This document shows positions 20,018 through 28,779 of a stretch of DNA of 64,000 nt, piece by piece. The stretch comes from CAWEWH01 sp963812775. GTDB taxonomy: Bacteria > Pseudomonadota > Alphaproteobacteria > Rhizobiales > Beijerinckiaceae. A program made the position numbers and the translations under genes. Each line of letters begins with the position of its first letter. Position 1 is the stretch's first letter. The stretch spans positions 434,001 to 498,000 of the forward strand of contig CAWEWH010000009.1 of the NCBI GenBank assembly GCA_963812775.1, read 5' to 3'. The notes beneath the pieces were generated by a model. It saw nothing but the letters and a program-made list of their open reading frames with translations. It searched no databases and was not told the origin of the DNA.

Positions 20018-20908
20018 GTGGACTGGGACAAGATCAGGATTTTCTACGCGGTGGCCGAAGCGGGCAGCTTCACGCGCGCCGGCGACGATCTGGGCTTGAG
20101 CCAATCGGCCGTCAGCCGCCAGGTGAGCACGCTGGAGCGCGAGCTCAAGGCGCCGCTGTTTCACCGCCATGCCCGTGGCCTCATCCTGACCGAGCAGGGC
20201 GAACTGCTGTTTCGAACGGCGCGCGACATGACCATGCGGCTCGACGCGACGCGCGCCCGCCTCACCGATTCGCGCGAGCGGCCGTCGGGCGAATTGCGCG
20301 TGACGACGGCGCTGGGGCTCGGGGCCAACTGGCTGACGCCGCGGCTGGGCGAGTTCCTCGATCTCTATCCCGACGTCCGGGTGGAGCTGATCCTGACCGA
20401 CGAAGAGCTCGATTTGTCCATGCGTCAGGCCGACATCGCCATCCGCCTGCGCCAGCCTCAGCAAGCCGATCTCATCCAGCGCCGGCTATTCACCGTGCAT
20501 TTCCACGCCTATGCGTCGCAGGATTACCTGAAACGCCACGGCGTGCCGGAGAAGAGCGAGGATCTCGATCGCCATCGCATCCTCGCCTATGGGGGCACGG
20601 CGCCGCCCTATCTGACCCACGCCCAGTGGCTCACCACGGGCGGCCGCGACGCCAAGAACCCGCGGGTTTGCCACCTGGTCATCAACAACATCACGGCCTT
20701 GAAGCGGGCCGTCGAGCGCGGCATCGGCATCGCCGTCCTGCCCGACTACCTGATCGAGCCGGGTCTCGGTCTCGTGCAGCTGCTCGCCGATTTCGAGACG
20801 CCGGCCCTCGATACCTATCTCGTCTATCCGGAGGAGATGCGCTCGGTGGCGCGCGTCCAGGTGTTCCGCGACTTTCTTATCACCAAGGCGCAACGCTGGA
20901 CGCATTGA
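20018..20908 (+). CDS. lsrB: LysR-family regulator, LsrB/VtlR type
   Basis: A 296-residue LysR regulator. The N-terminal winged helix is WDKIRIFYAVAEAGSFTRAG then LGLSQSAVSRQVSTLERELK, and the effector-binding domain runs from about residue 88. LsrB (Sinorhizobium) and VtlR (Brucella, Agrobacterium) regulators sit beside trxB, act in oxidative stress, lipopolysaccharide and host interaction, and activate AbcR small RNAs. Here the neighbours match: trxB upstream and an sRNA-like unit downstream. Only one cysteine is evident (PRVCHLVINN), relevant because cysteine oxidation controls LsrB activity. I start at GTG 20018, which follows GCGACGG; the long upstream frame is a trxB shadow. Confidence 0.87.
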   Translation: MDWDKIRIFYAVAEAGSFTRAGDDLGLSQSAVSRQVSTLERELKAPLFHRHARGLILTEQGELLFRTARDMTMRLDATRARLTDSRERPSGELRVTTALGLGANWLTPRLGEFLDLYPDVRVELILTDEELDLSMRQADIAIRLRQPQQADLIQRRLFTVHFHAYASQDYLKRHGVPEKSEDLDRHRILAYGGTAPPYLTHAQWLTTGGRDAKNPRVCHLVINNITALKRAVERGIGIAVLPDYLIEPGLGLVQLLADFETPALDTYLVYPEEMRSVARVQVFRDFLITKAQRWTH

Positions 20909-20985
20909 GCTTCGCCAACGCGCCCTCAACCTAATTCCCCGCCCGAACATGCGGGAAGCGCATGGCTGTTATGCCGGTTGTTGCG

Positions 20986-21013
20986 TTGCGGAATCGCCGC
21001 GCGAGCGCATTAT
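20986..21013 (+). promoter_or_regulatory. Putative promoter of the AbcR-like sRNA
   Basis: A -35 TTGCGG (20986-20991), 16-base spacer and -10 CATTAT (21008-21013). The -35 box lies in GTTGTTGCGTTGCGG, which could also hold a LysR-type site for the neighbouring LsrB/VtlR. The predicted start is near 21021. Confidence 0.5.
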
Positions 21014-21020
21014 TGATCTT

Positions 21021-21145
21021 GGCTGAATGATTTGGCTCCGCACCACCTCCCGGCGTAGGGGCTTTCGGCCGTTCCCCTCTGGAAGTTCTGGCAAATTGCC
21101 AGATCTCACTTTCAAGCCGGGCCTTCAAAAGAGGCCCGGCTTTTT
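21021..21145 (+). ncRNA. abcR: AbcR-like (alpha-r15 family) small RNA
   Basis: About 125 nt of non-coding sequence. It ends in a strong intrinsic terminator at 21114-21145: an 11-bp perfect stem AAGCCGGGCCT/AGGCCCGGCTT, loop TCAAAAG, then TTTTT. It carries a pyrimidine anti-Shine-Dalgarno stretch (CACCTCCCGG near 21043) and a second one (TTCCCCTCTGG near 21073). Size, CUCCC motifs, terminator and position downstream of trxB-lsrB match the AbcR sRNAs of Rhizobium, Agrobacterium and Brucella, which repress uptake-transporter mRNAs through Hfq. The family call rests on context and motifs, not on alignment. Only one copy is seen; several relatives have two in tandem. Confidence 0.72.
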
Positions 21146-21242
21146 CGTGTCTCCGCCGACATCGGTGACGTGAGAATAGCTCAACAGTCTATTGAGGCTG
21201 GCTCATGCGCCCGCCGCGTAGGTCGGGCGCAAAGCTCGCCTG

Positions 21243-22961
21243 TCACGCCTTGGCCAGCGCTTCGTCGCGCAAGGCCCGGCGCAGAATCTTGCCGACATTG
21301 GTCTTCGGCAAGTCATCGCGGAAAAGCACGTCTTTCGGCACCTTGTAGGCGGTCAGCGCGGTGCGCGCGAATTCCCGTAATTCGTCCGAGGTGAGGCTGG
21401 CGTCGCGCTTGACCACATAGGCCACCACGCGCTCGCCGGAATGCGCGTCGGGCAGGCCGATGACGGCGGCTTCGAGCACCTTTGGATGGGTGACAAGCAC
21501 GTCCTCGACCTCGTTGGGATAGACGTTGAAGCCGGACACGATGACCATGTCCTTCTTCCGGTCGACGATCTTCAACTGGCCATCCGGGAGCATCACGGCC
21601 ACGTCGCCGGTGCGGAAATAGCCATCCGGCGTCATCACCTTGGCGGTCTCCTCCGGACGCTTCCAATAGCCCTTCATCACCTGCGGGCCCTTGACGCACA
21701 GCTCGCCCGCCTCGCCAAGCGGCGCGACGCTGCCGTCGTCGAGCCGGATGGACACATCGGTTGACGGCATGGGGAAGCCGATGGTGCCGGAGAACTCCTT
21801 GAGATCGGGAGGGTTGGTCGAGATGGTCGGCGACGTCTCGGACAGGCCGTAGCCCTCGAGCAGCGGCGAGCCGGTCAACTCCTTCCAGCCCTTGGCGACG
21901 GCGGCCTGCGTCGCCATCCCTCCGGCCACCGAGAACTGCAGCTTGGAGAAGTCCACCTTCTTGATGTCGGGATGATGGATGAGGGCGTTGTAGAGCGTAT
22001 TGACGCCCGACATGCGCGTGAAGCGGTTCGAGATGAGCGTTTTGACGAAACCGTCGATGTCGCGCGGATTGGCGATGAGCAACGCGCAGCCCCCGACCCG
22101 CAGCGTGTACATGCAGCAGGCGGTGAGAGCGAAGATGTGGTAGAGCGGCAGTGCCGTGACCATGACGGGCGGCAGGCCGTCCGGCGACTGGGCTTCGCTG
22201 CCGAGCCATGCGCGCGACTGCTCGACATTGGCCGCGACGTTGCGATGCGCCAGCATGGCGCCCTTGGCGACGCCGGTGGTGCCGCCGGTATATTGCAGGA
22301 AGGCGAGATCATCGCCCGTCACGCCAACCGGCTTCAGCGCCTTGCCACGTCCCTCCGACAGCGCCTGCGCGAGCGGCACGGCGTTCGGAATTGAGTATTT
22401 CGGCACCGCCTTTCTGACGTGGCGCGAGACGAAATTGACGATGACGCCCTTGAGCCCCATGAGGTCGCCCGGGGTGGCGGTGAGGACGAGATCGAGCTTC
22501 AGGTCAGGCAAGGCCTGCTCGACCACATGGGCGAAATTCTCGAGCACCACGAGGATTCGCGCCCCGGAATCATTGAGCTGATGCGTCAGCTCGCGCGGCG
22601 TGTAGAGCGGGTTGACGTTGACGATGGTGTAGCCACCGACGAGCGCACCGAACAGCGCCGCCGGATAGGCGAGCACGTTGGGCGACATGATGGCGACGCG
22701 GTCGCCCTTGGCGAAGCCCTTGGCCTGCAGATACGCCGCGAAGGCGTCAGCCGCCTCGCCGAGCTCCTTGTAGGTGAGCGTCTTGCCGAGGCTTTCAAAG
22801 GCCGGCCGCGCCGCAAAGTCGCGCACGCTGTTGCGGAAGAGATCGACCAGCGTTCCGACCTTGGCGACATCGATCTCAGCCGGGACGTTCGGCGGATAGG
22901 ATTTGAGCCATGGCCTGTCGCCTGACTGGTCTGCGCGCGCGGTGGTGGGCACTGCACTCAT
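21243..22961 (-). CDS. fadD: Long-chain fatty acid-CoA ligase
   Basis: A 572-residue AMP-forming acyl-CoA synthetase that activates fatty acids for degradation or lipid synthesis. The P-loop-like AMP motif is LQYTGGTTGVAKGAM, then EGYGLSETSPTISTNP and the ATP/AMP motif DGYFRTGDVAVM. The fatty acyl signature follows (VDRKKDMVIVSGFNVYPNEVE), and the C-terminal catalytic lysine lies in PKTNVGKILRRALRDE. I start at ATG 22961 (MSAVPTTARADQ) with GGAGGGAG upstream; the longer frame to 23093 is not supported. Divergent transcription of the sRNA and lsrB separates it from trxB. Confidence 0.94.
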   Translation of the reverse strand: MSAVPTTARADQSGDRPWLKSYPPNVPAEIDVAKVGTLVDLFRNSVRDFAARPAFESLGKTLTYKELGEAADAFAAYLQAKGFAKGDRVAIMSPNVLAYPAALFGALVGGYTIVNVNPLYTPRELTHQLNDSGARILVVLENFAHVVEQALPDLKLDLVLTATPGDLMGLKGVIVNFVSRHVRKAVPKYSIPNAVPLAQALSEGRGKALKPVGVTGDDLAFLQYTGGTTGVAKGAMLAHRNVAANVEQSRAWLGSEAQSPDGLPPVMVTALPLYHIFALTACCMYTLRVGGCALLIANPRDIDGFVKTLISNRFTRMSGVNTLYNALIHHPDIKKVDFSKLQFSVAGGMATQAAVAKGWKELTGSPLLEGYGLSETSPTISTNPPDLKEFSGTIGFPMPSTDVSIRLDDGSVAPLGEAGELCVKGPQVMKGYWKRPEETAKVMTPDGYFRTGDVAVMLPDGQLKIVDRKKDMVIVSGFNVYPNEVEDVLVTHPKVLEAAVIGLPDAHSGERVVAYVVKRDASLTSDELREFARTALTAYKVPKDVLFRDDLPKTNVGKILRRALRDEALAKA

Positions 22962-23201
22962 GGGCTCCCTCCGGGTTTTGCGGGCATCGATGGCCCTTGT
23001 GTCTGCCGGATCATCCCGGCTTGCCGGCATTGTCACCGGGGCTGCGCTCCGTGTCGAGCCCTCGGGCCGCCGCGGCGGCCGAATGAAGCGCAACGACCTG
23101 GCAATTTCTCAAGCGGGATCCGATCTCATTGAGATCGGATCGTCCCCTTGCCTCGCCTTGGCGCGTCGTCCCGTCGAAACCGCCCCTTCCGTGGGCGAGC
23201 G

Positions 23202-25262
23202 CTAGTGTGCCGCGCCGTGAGCCGCAGCGTGGCTCGCCACCACAATCTCGGCCGGCTTGCCGGTGAGCTCGGCGAGATGGTCGAAACGCGACGAGAAGCT
23301 GCCGACACCCGACGTGACCGAGCGCAGCTCGACGATGATATCGCCGATCTCAGCCTCCGGGATCAGGGCGTTGAGCACCTCCCAGCCCTGCCAACCCGGC
23401 CGCCCATCATAGCCGAGAATCTGTCCGCGCCGCGCCGACACGATGGCGGTGGCCTTGGACAGAGCCTCCGACGGCACGGCGATCTCCACCGCCTGGATCG
23501 GCTCGAGCAACACCGGCTTTGCCTTCGGCATCGCCTCATGGATGGCGATGCGGCCGGCTTGCCGGAACGCCATGTCGGAGGAATCCACCGTATGGTAGGA
23601 GCCGTCCGTCAGCGTCACCTTGACGTCGACGACGGGAAAGCCGAGCGGACCCTTGGTCAGCGCATCGCGGACGCCGATCTCGACCGAGGGGATGTAGTTC
23701 TTCGGCACCACGCCGCCGGTGATCGTGTCGGCAAAGACGATGCCGTCGCCGCGCGTCAGCGGCGCGATGTCGATGACCACGTCGCCGAACTGGCCGTGAC
23801 CGCCGGATTGCTTCTTGTGGCGCCCCCGCGCCGAAGCGGGGACGCGGATGGTCTCCTTGTAGGCGACGGCGGGCTTGCGCGTCTCGATGGCGATGCCGAA
23901 CCGGTTGGCCAGGCGCTTGACCGCGACGCGCAGATGCATCTCGCCCTGCCCGTGCAGGCGCACCTCGCCGAGATCGGGACGATGCTCGATGCTGAGTGCC
24001 GGATCCTCCTCGATGAGCTTGGTCAAGCCGCCGGTGAGGCGCACGTCGTCCTTGCGGTCCTTGACGGAGAGCACGAACGAGAAGACCGGATCGGGCGGCG
24101 TCACGGACAGGATGGCTGACGGGCGCTTCTTGCCCAACGCGAAAGCATCGCCCGTGGCGATGGGGTCGAGGCGCGCGAAAGCCAACGTGTCGCCGACCCC
24201 GGCCTCGCCGCGCCGCTGCGTGGTCACACCCTTCGGGTCGACGAGGCCGGCGATGCGCACCTCGCCGCCGCCCGAACCGATGACCGTGTCGCCCTCCTTG
24301 AAGCCGCCGCGCAGGATGCGCGCTACCGACAGCTTGCCGCCATGGCTGGTGTGCAGCGTCTTGACGACCTGGGCCAACGGCTCGCCCTCCGCGGCGACGC
24401 CGAGGCGGGCGCGCGTCTGGGCGAGACCCGGCGCTTCGTGGCGGATGGCCTTCAGGAGCCGTGTCACGCCGTTGCCGCGGTCGGCGGCGCCGATCAGCAC
24501 CGGCACGACGTGCCGCTCCTTCAATTCTCTTGCCAGATCGCCGAACACGCGCTCGCGCGGCGGCTCATGCTCCTCGACGAGATCCTCCATAAGCGCATCG
24601 TCGTAGTCGGCAAGCCGCTCGAGCATGGAGAAGCGCGCCTCTTTCTCGCGCGACTGCTCGTCGTCCGGAATGGCGACGGTCTCGCTCGGCGCGTGGTCGC
24701 GGTAGAGAAAGGCGCGTTCCAGCGCGAGATCGATGAAACCGACCGCCGCGTCGTTCTTCCAGATGGGAATCTGCCTGAGCAGCAGCGGCGTGCGGGACGC
24801 CGTCTGCAGCTTCTCGACGGTCTCGCGCACGCGGCGCGACGCCGTGTCGATCTTATTGAGAAACAGGAAGCGCGGAATGTCGGCTTCCTCGAGCTCGCGC
24901 AGCACCAGCTCGAGCGCCGGCACCTTGCGGTCGTCGGCCTCGCACACCACGATGGCCGCGTCGCAGGCCGGCGTGACCGTGCGCATGTCGTAGAGGAATT
25001 CGACCGAGCCAGGGCAATCGAGGAACGTCATGCGCTCGCCCATGAATTCGACGCTGGCGACGTTGGGCTCCACGCTCATGCCGTGGTCGCGCGCTTCCGG
25101 GCCGGCATCGCCGACGCTGTTCTTGTCGACGACACGTCCTTGACGGTCGATGGCGCCACAGCGCGCCAGGATTGCTTCGAGAAGAGTTGTCTTGCCGCTT
25201 TGGAAGGGACCCACGATGGCGATGCATCGCGGTCCCGAACGTTCTCTGCCGGATTGACCCAT
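23202..25262 (-). CDS. EF-G-like translation-type GTPase
   Basis: A 686-residue protein with the full EF-G domain order. The G domain has GPFQSGKTTLLEA (P-loop, residues 18-25), a G3 motif DCPGSVEF in place of DTPGH, and NKID. Domain II follows (VVKTLHTSHGGKLSVARILRG). Domains III-V carry RPDLGEVRLHGQGEMHLRVA and, in domain IV, GRHKKQSGGHGQFGDVVID. The altered G3 motif marks it as the EF-G-like paralogue group found in actinobacteria and alphaproteobacteria, distinct from the essential FusA; its role is not established. ATG 25262 has AAGGAGG upstream, which decides the start over the longer frame from 25346. Confidence 0.9.
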   Translation of the reverse strand: MGQSGRERSGPRCIAIVGPFQSGKTTLLEAILARCGAIDRQGRVVDKNSVGDAGPEARDHGMSVEPNVASVEFMGERMTFLDCPGSVEFLYDMRTVTPACDAAIVVCEADDRKVPALELVLRELEEADIPRFLFLNKIDTASRRVRETVEKLQTASRTPLLLRQIPIWKNDAAVGFIDLALERAFLYRDHAPSETVAIPDDEQSREKEARFSMLERLADYDDALMEDLVEEHEPPRERVFGDLARELKERHVVPVLIGAADRGNGVTRLLKAIRHEAPGLAQTRARLGVAAEGEPLAQVVKTLHTSHGGKLSVARILRGGFKEGDTVIGSGGGEVRIAGLVDPKGVTTQRRGEAGVGDTLAFARLDPIATGDAFALGKKRPSAILSVTPPDPVFSFVLSVKDRKDDVRLTGGLTKLIEEDPALSIEHRPDLGEVRLHGQGEMHLRVAVKRLANRFGIAIETRKPAVAYKETIRVPASARGRHKKQSGGHGQFGDVVIDIAPLTRGDGIVFADTITGGVVPKNYIPSVEIGVRDALTKGPLGFPVVDVKVTLTDGSYHTVDSSDMAFRQAGRIAIHEAMPKAKPVLLEPIQAVEIAVPSEALSKATAIVSARRGQILGYDGRPGWQGWEVLNALIPEAEIGDIIVELRSVTSGVGSFSSRFDHLAELTGKPAEIVVASHAAAHGAAH

Positions 25263-25381
25263 GCTGGCCTCCTTGGCGAACGGGGCCTGTTGAAGCGATC
25301 GCCCCGAGCCCGGAGGGATCGTCCTGCGATCCGGACCGGATGGCAAGCCTCAAACGCGCTCAAACCTGGCTTGGCCGCGCG

Positions 25382-26176
25382 TCAACGCCAAGCGAGCAGC
25401 CATCTTTCCATCGCCCCGAGGATGCCGGCGACGGTGAGCCCCAGCGCCGACAGCACGACGACCCCGGCCAGCAGCTGGTCGGTCTGCATCAGGTTGCCGG
25501 CCATGAGCACGAGAGCCCCGATGCCGCGATTGGCGCCGATCATCTCGGCGGCGACAAGCAGCACGATGCCGATGGAGGCGGCGATGCGCAGGCCCGACAG
25601 GATGCCCGGCATGGCGCCGGGAATGATGATCTTCAGCACGATGTCAGCGGACGACATGGCGAAAGCCCGTCCCATGCGCACCAGCGAGCGATCGACATTG
25701 TCGACGGCGCCGTAGGTGGAGATGACGGTGGGGAAGAAGGTGCCGAAGGCGATGGTGGCGATCTTCGAGCCCTCGCCGATGCCGAACCACAGGATGAACA
25801 GCGGCAAGAGCGCGATCTTGGGGATGGGGAACAGCGCCGACACCAGCGCGATGCCGGCCGAACGCGTCACCGTGAACAGCCCGAGCGAGAGGCCGAAGGC
25901 GATGCCGGCGCTCATGCCGATGAGATAGCCGCCGAGGAGGCGCCCGAGCGAGGCGCCGAGATGGCCCCACAGGTCCCCCGACGCCGCCATCTGCCGCAGC
26001 GACACCGCCACGTCCATCGGGCTCGGCATGAAGATCGGGCTCACCCAGCCGAGCGACGAGGCAAGCTGCCACAGCGCCACGAAGCCGACGAGGGAGCCAA
26101 CGGCGGCAAGCCGATAGTGCTTCGGCGTGAAGACGCCGCCCCGGAAGACGACGGGCCGGCTCGACGCATCAAGCAT
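25382..26176 (-). CDS. ABC transporter permease (nitrate/sulfonate/taurine type)
   Basis: A 264-residue inner-membrane permease with about six helices and the EAA-type loop (MGRAFAMSSADIVLKIIIPGAMPGILSGLRIAAS). It matches SsuC/TauC/ThiX-like permeases. ATG 26176 overlaps the native stop of the ATPase gene (ATGCTTGA), a standard coupled start. In the raw sequence the ATPase frame runs into this gene and gives one long fusion; I read that as the result of an indel, not a real fusion protein. It forms an importer with the ATPase (26169-26950) and the binding protein (26974-28014). Confidence 0.9.
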   Translation of the reverse strand: MLDASSRPVVFRGGVFTPKHYRLAAVGSLVGFVALWQLASSLGWVSPIFMPSPMDVAVSLRQMAASGDLWGHLGASLGRLLGGYLIGMSAGIAFGLSLGLFTVTRSAGIALVSALFPIPKIALLPLFILWFGIGEGSKIATIAFGTFFPTVISTYGAVDNVDRSLVRMGRAFAMSSADIVLKIIIPGAMPGILSGLRIAASIGIVLLVAAEMIGANRGIGALVLMAGNLMQTDQLLAGVVVLSALGLTVAGILGAMERWLLAWR

Positions 26177-26950
26177 CGGCGAGCTCCCGGTCGGCGGCTT
26201 CGGCGTCGGCGCGGATGAGCCCCCACAGATGCTGCGCATCGCGCGCCACGCCGGCATCGCCGGGGAGCGCTCGCGTGGCCGCGCGATCGGCACCACCGCC
26301 TTGACGCGCCCTGGCCGCCGCGACAGCACGACGATGCGGTCGGCAAGCCGCACCGCCTCTTCCAGGTTGTGCGTGACGTAGACGGTGCCAATGGCCTCGC
26401 CGCGGGACGGCGCGTCGACGACATGCAGACCGATGAGATCGTCCATCAGCAATTCGCGCGTCTGCGCGTCCAGCGCCGAGAGCGGCTCGTCCATGAGCAG
26501 GATGGCAGGACTGACCGCCAGGGCCCGGGCGATGCCGACGCGCTGCTTCATGCCGCCGGACAGCTGCTTGGGGTATGTGGCCGCGAAGTCGGCGAGCCGC
26601 GTCCGGCTCAGCACGTCGGCGACGATCGCGGCGACGGCCTCGGCGGCAAGGCCGCGCCCTTCGAGGGGCAGGCGCACATTCGCCTCGACGCTGCGCCAGG
26701 GCAGCAGCGCAAATTCCTGGAACACGAAGGTCAGCGGGTTGAGCGACCCTGCCGGCGCCTCGCCGTCGACGAGCGCCGTGCCGGCCGCCGGCCGTTCGAG
26801 GCCGCCCAGGATGCGCAGGAGCGTGGACTTGCCGCAGCCGGAAGGGCCGACGACGGCCACCACCTCGCCTGGCCCGACCGCGAAGGACACGTCCTCGAGC
26901 ACCCTGAGCGGGCCGTAGGAATGGCTGATCCGATCGGCGATAAGGCGCAT
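26169..26950 (-). CDS. ABC transporter ATPase (nitrate/sulfonate/taurine type), frameshifted near its end
   Basis: The start at ATG 26950 (MRLIADRISHSYGPLRVLED) leads into Walker A (VGPSGCGKSTLLRILGG), the Q-loop (FVFQEFALLPW), the signature LSGGMKQRVGIARAL, Walker B ILLMDEPLSALD and the switch His in VYVTHNLEEA. All catalytic elements are intact. Near 26253-26264 the frame changes: the native tail DAGVARDAQHLWGLIRADAE and the stop at 26169 lie in another frame. The coding span is 782 bases, one short of a multiple of three, which fits a one-base deletion. The natural product would be about 260 residues. Confidence 0.9.
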
Positions 26951-26973
26951 CGGCAGAGACCCCGCCGGGACGG

Positions 26974-28014
26974 TCAGTTGGTGTTGAGGTGTCCCTTGAT
27001 GAAGCTGAGATCGAGGACCGACTTCGCCTCGACGCTCTCGTCCACGAGCTTCTGCTCCTTCAGCCACGACACCTGCTGGACGATATCAGCCACGTCGATG
27101 CGCGCCTGCGCATCGACGAAGAAGGCCGATCCCTTGACGAGGGCCGCGGCTTTCTCGGCGGGCTCATTGGGATAGACGTATTTTCCGACGATCGCCGCGA
27201 TGGCGTCGCTGTCGGGCAGATGGACGATCTGTCCCGACGCATCCTTGCTGACCAGCGCCCGGTTGTAGTCGGCCGCGCCCTTCTGGTAGGCGCGCACGAA
27301 TTTCTCGACAATGGCGCGTCGCGTCTCGATCGACTTTGTGGACGTGAACAAGCCGCCGAACTGATACTCCGCCACTTCTGACACGGCGCCGAGGCGCTTG
27401 GCCTCGCCCTTCTCGACCAGCGGCTTGGCAAGATGCGGCGCGATGATGATGGCGTCCACCTGGTTCGACTTGAGCGCCGCCACCATGTTGCCGAGCGACT
27501 GCAACGGCTTCAGTTCGACGCTCTTCAACTCGAAACCCTTGGCCTTAGCGATCTGGCCGACCTGATAATGGAAGGACGAGCCGATCTGGGTGATGCCAAG
27601 GGTCTTGCCACCGAGCTTGTCGAGGCCGGTGAGGCCCTTCTCGTGGGCGGCGTTCGAAGCGAGCACGGTGTTGCCCTCGTAGCCCTTGGCCTCCTTGGCC
27701 TGGGCGGCGATGACCTTCAGCGCGCCCTTGCCGGCGAGATTGTAGAAGCCACCCGTGAAGGCGGTGACGCCGAAATCCGCGTCCCCGGTGGTGACCGCCA
27801 CGGCGATGGGCTGCGCCGCATCGAAGAACTTGAGCTCCACGTCGAGCCCTTCCGCCTTGAAGTAGTCCTTGCCGACGGCGATGAAGAGGCCGCCCGACGA
27901 GACGAAGCGCAGCACCGCGACGGAGACTTTCTCCTGCGCCTGCGCGGGCGCCGCCCAGAGCGAGGACGCAAGAATGAGAAGGGTCGCGCCGGTGGCGCGC
28001 AGGACGGACCGCAT
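26974..28014 (-). CDS. ABC transporter substrate-binding protein (NMT1/SsuA-like)
   Basis: A 346-residue periplasmic binding protein with a signal peptide (MRSVLRATGATLLILASSLWAAPAQA). The mature protein begins EKVSVAVLRFVSSGGLFIAV, typical of the NMT1/SsuA/TauA fold that binds nitrate, sulfonates, taurine or thiamine precursors. The substrate cannot be read from sequence. ATG 28014 has GGGAGG upstream, which decides the start over the longer frame to 28095. The ATPase and permease follow on the same strand with 23 bp and then an overlap, so the three form one transporter operon. Confidence 0.9.
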   Translation of the reverse strand: MRSVLRATGATLLILASSLWAAPAQAQEKVSVAVLRFVSSGGLFIAVGKDYFKAEGLDVELKFFDAAQPIAVAVTTGDADFGVTAFTGGFYNLAGKGALKVIAAQAKEAKGYEGNTVLASNAAHEKGLTGLDKLGGKTLGITQIGSSFHYQVGQIAKAKGFELKSVELKPLQSLGNMVAALKSNQVDAIIIAPHLAKPLVEKGEAKRLGAVSEVAEYQFGGLFTSTKSIETRRAIVEKFVRAYQKGAADYNRALVSKDASGQIVHLPDSDAIAAIVGKYVYPNEPAEKAAALVKGSAFFVDAQARIDVADIVQQVSWLKEQKLVDESVEAKSVLDLSFIKGHLNTN

Positions 28015-28094
28015 GAAGAACCTCCCGGAAGCCCCGGACGACATGCGCCTCGGGGCATTTGCCCCGAACCTATAGGGCAGGCCGCGACGTGGCA

Positions 28095-28125
28095 AAACAA
28101 AGCCGCGGCGCCGAGCGCCGCGGCT
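28095..28125 (-). terminator. Intrinsic terminator after the DUF992 gene
   Basis: On the minus strand, an 11-bp perfect stem AGCCGCGGCGC/GCGCCGCGGCT with a 3-base loop is followed by TTGTTTTG. It lies 28 bases past the DUF992 stop. Confidence 0.75.
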
Positions 28126-28152
28126 CGTGGCTTCGGGCGGCTCGGCAGACCG

Positions 28153-28648
28153 TCAGCGGCGCCGGCGCGGCACCACCGCGTCCAGCGTGATGGCGGCGAC
28201 GCCCGCCGCAAGTCCGATGCCCGTCTGGCCCTGCACCGAAAGCGGCTGCAGGCTGACCGTGCGGTTGCTGCCGCCGACCAGGGCGTTAGCGCCGAGACCG
28301 GCGCCGGCCGTCGCCTCGGCCGAGGCCCCGACATAGTTCCCGGCGAGTGCGCCAGGCCGCATGACGTTGGTGGGCGCGAACACGGCCCAGACCAATTGTC
28401 CGCCGCTGGTGAAGCCGATGTCGAGGCCGACGCGGTTCACCGTCCCGGCATAGAGCTCACGGATGTCGCCGGGCCCGCTGAACACGCAATCGAGCGTCTT
28501 CGACGAGCCGACCACGAAGCTGACGCCCGGCGAGATGTGACACGCCATCGTGCCAACTTGCGTACGACTTTGGGCCTGGGCCGGGGCGGTCGCGGCCGCG
28601 AGAAGAACTCGCGACGGCAAGACCTGACAAGGCGAGAGCATGACGCAT
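28153..28648 (-). CDS. DUF992 secreted protein, frameshifted in the signal peptide
   Basis: The mature region QSRTQVGTMACHISPGVSFV then SSKTLDCVFSG with two cysteines identifies DUF992, an alphaproteobacterial secreted family of unknown function. The signal peptide is split between two frames: ATG 28648 reads MRHALALSGLAVAS, then an extra base near 28605-28610 (in AGTTCTTCTC) shifts it. Reading on gives LLAAATAPAQAQ and a perfect leader. Length 496 bases is 3n+1, which fits one inserted base. Without the repair, the only intact frame starts at 28641 and has a poor leader. The C-terminus is basic (VVPRRRR). Confidence 0.82.
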
Positions 28649-28779
28649 GGAAGGCTCCTTCGCTCGGGAATGGCTCAACGACACGGATCGTCCGCCAGTT
28701 CCCTGACGGTAGAGCCTAGGCTTACGGCGCCGCCAAAATACCGTCAACGCGAGGCGGCGCTTCTGGGACTGGACATACG

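Noticed and set aside
21114..21145. A terminator for fadD on the minus strand
   Set aside because: The hairpin is symmetric, but the U-run lies only on the plus-strand side and fadD ends about 100 bp away.
25382..27067. A natural ATPase-permease fusion gene
   Set aside because: The ATPase tail reads correctly in another frame and its stop overlaps the permease ATG, as in unfused operons; a one-base deletion explains the fusion.
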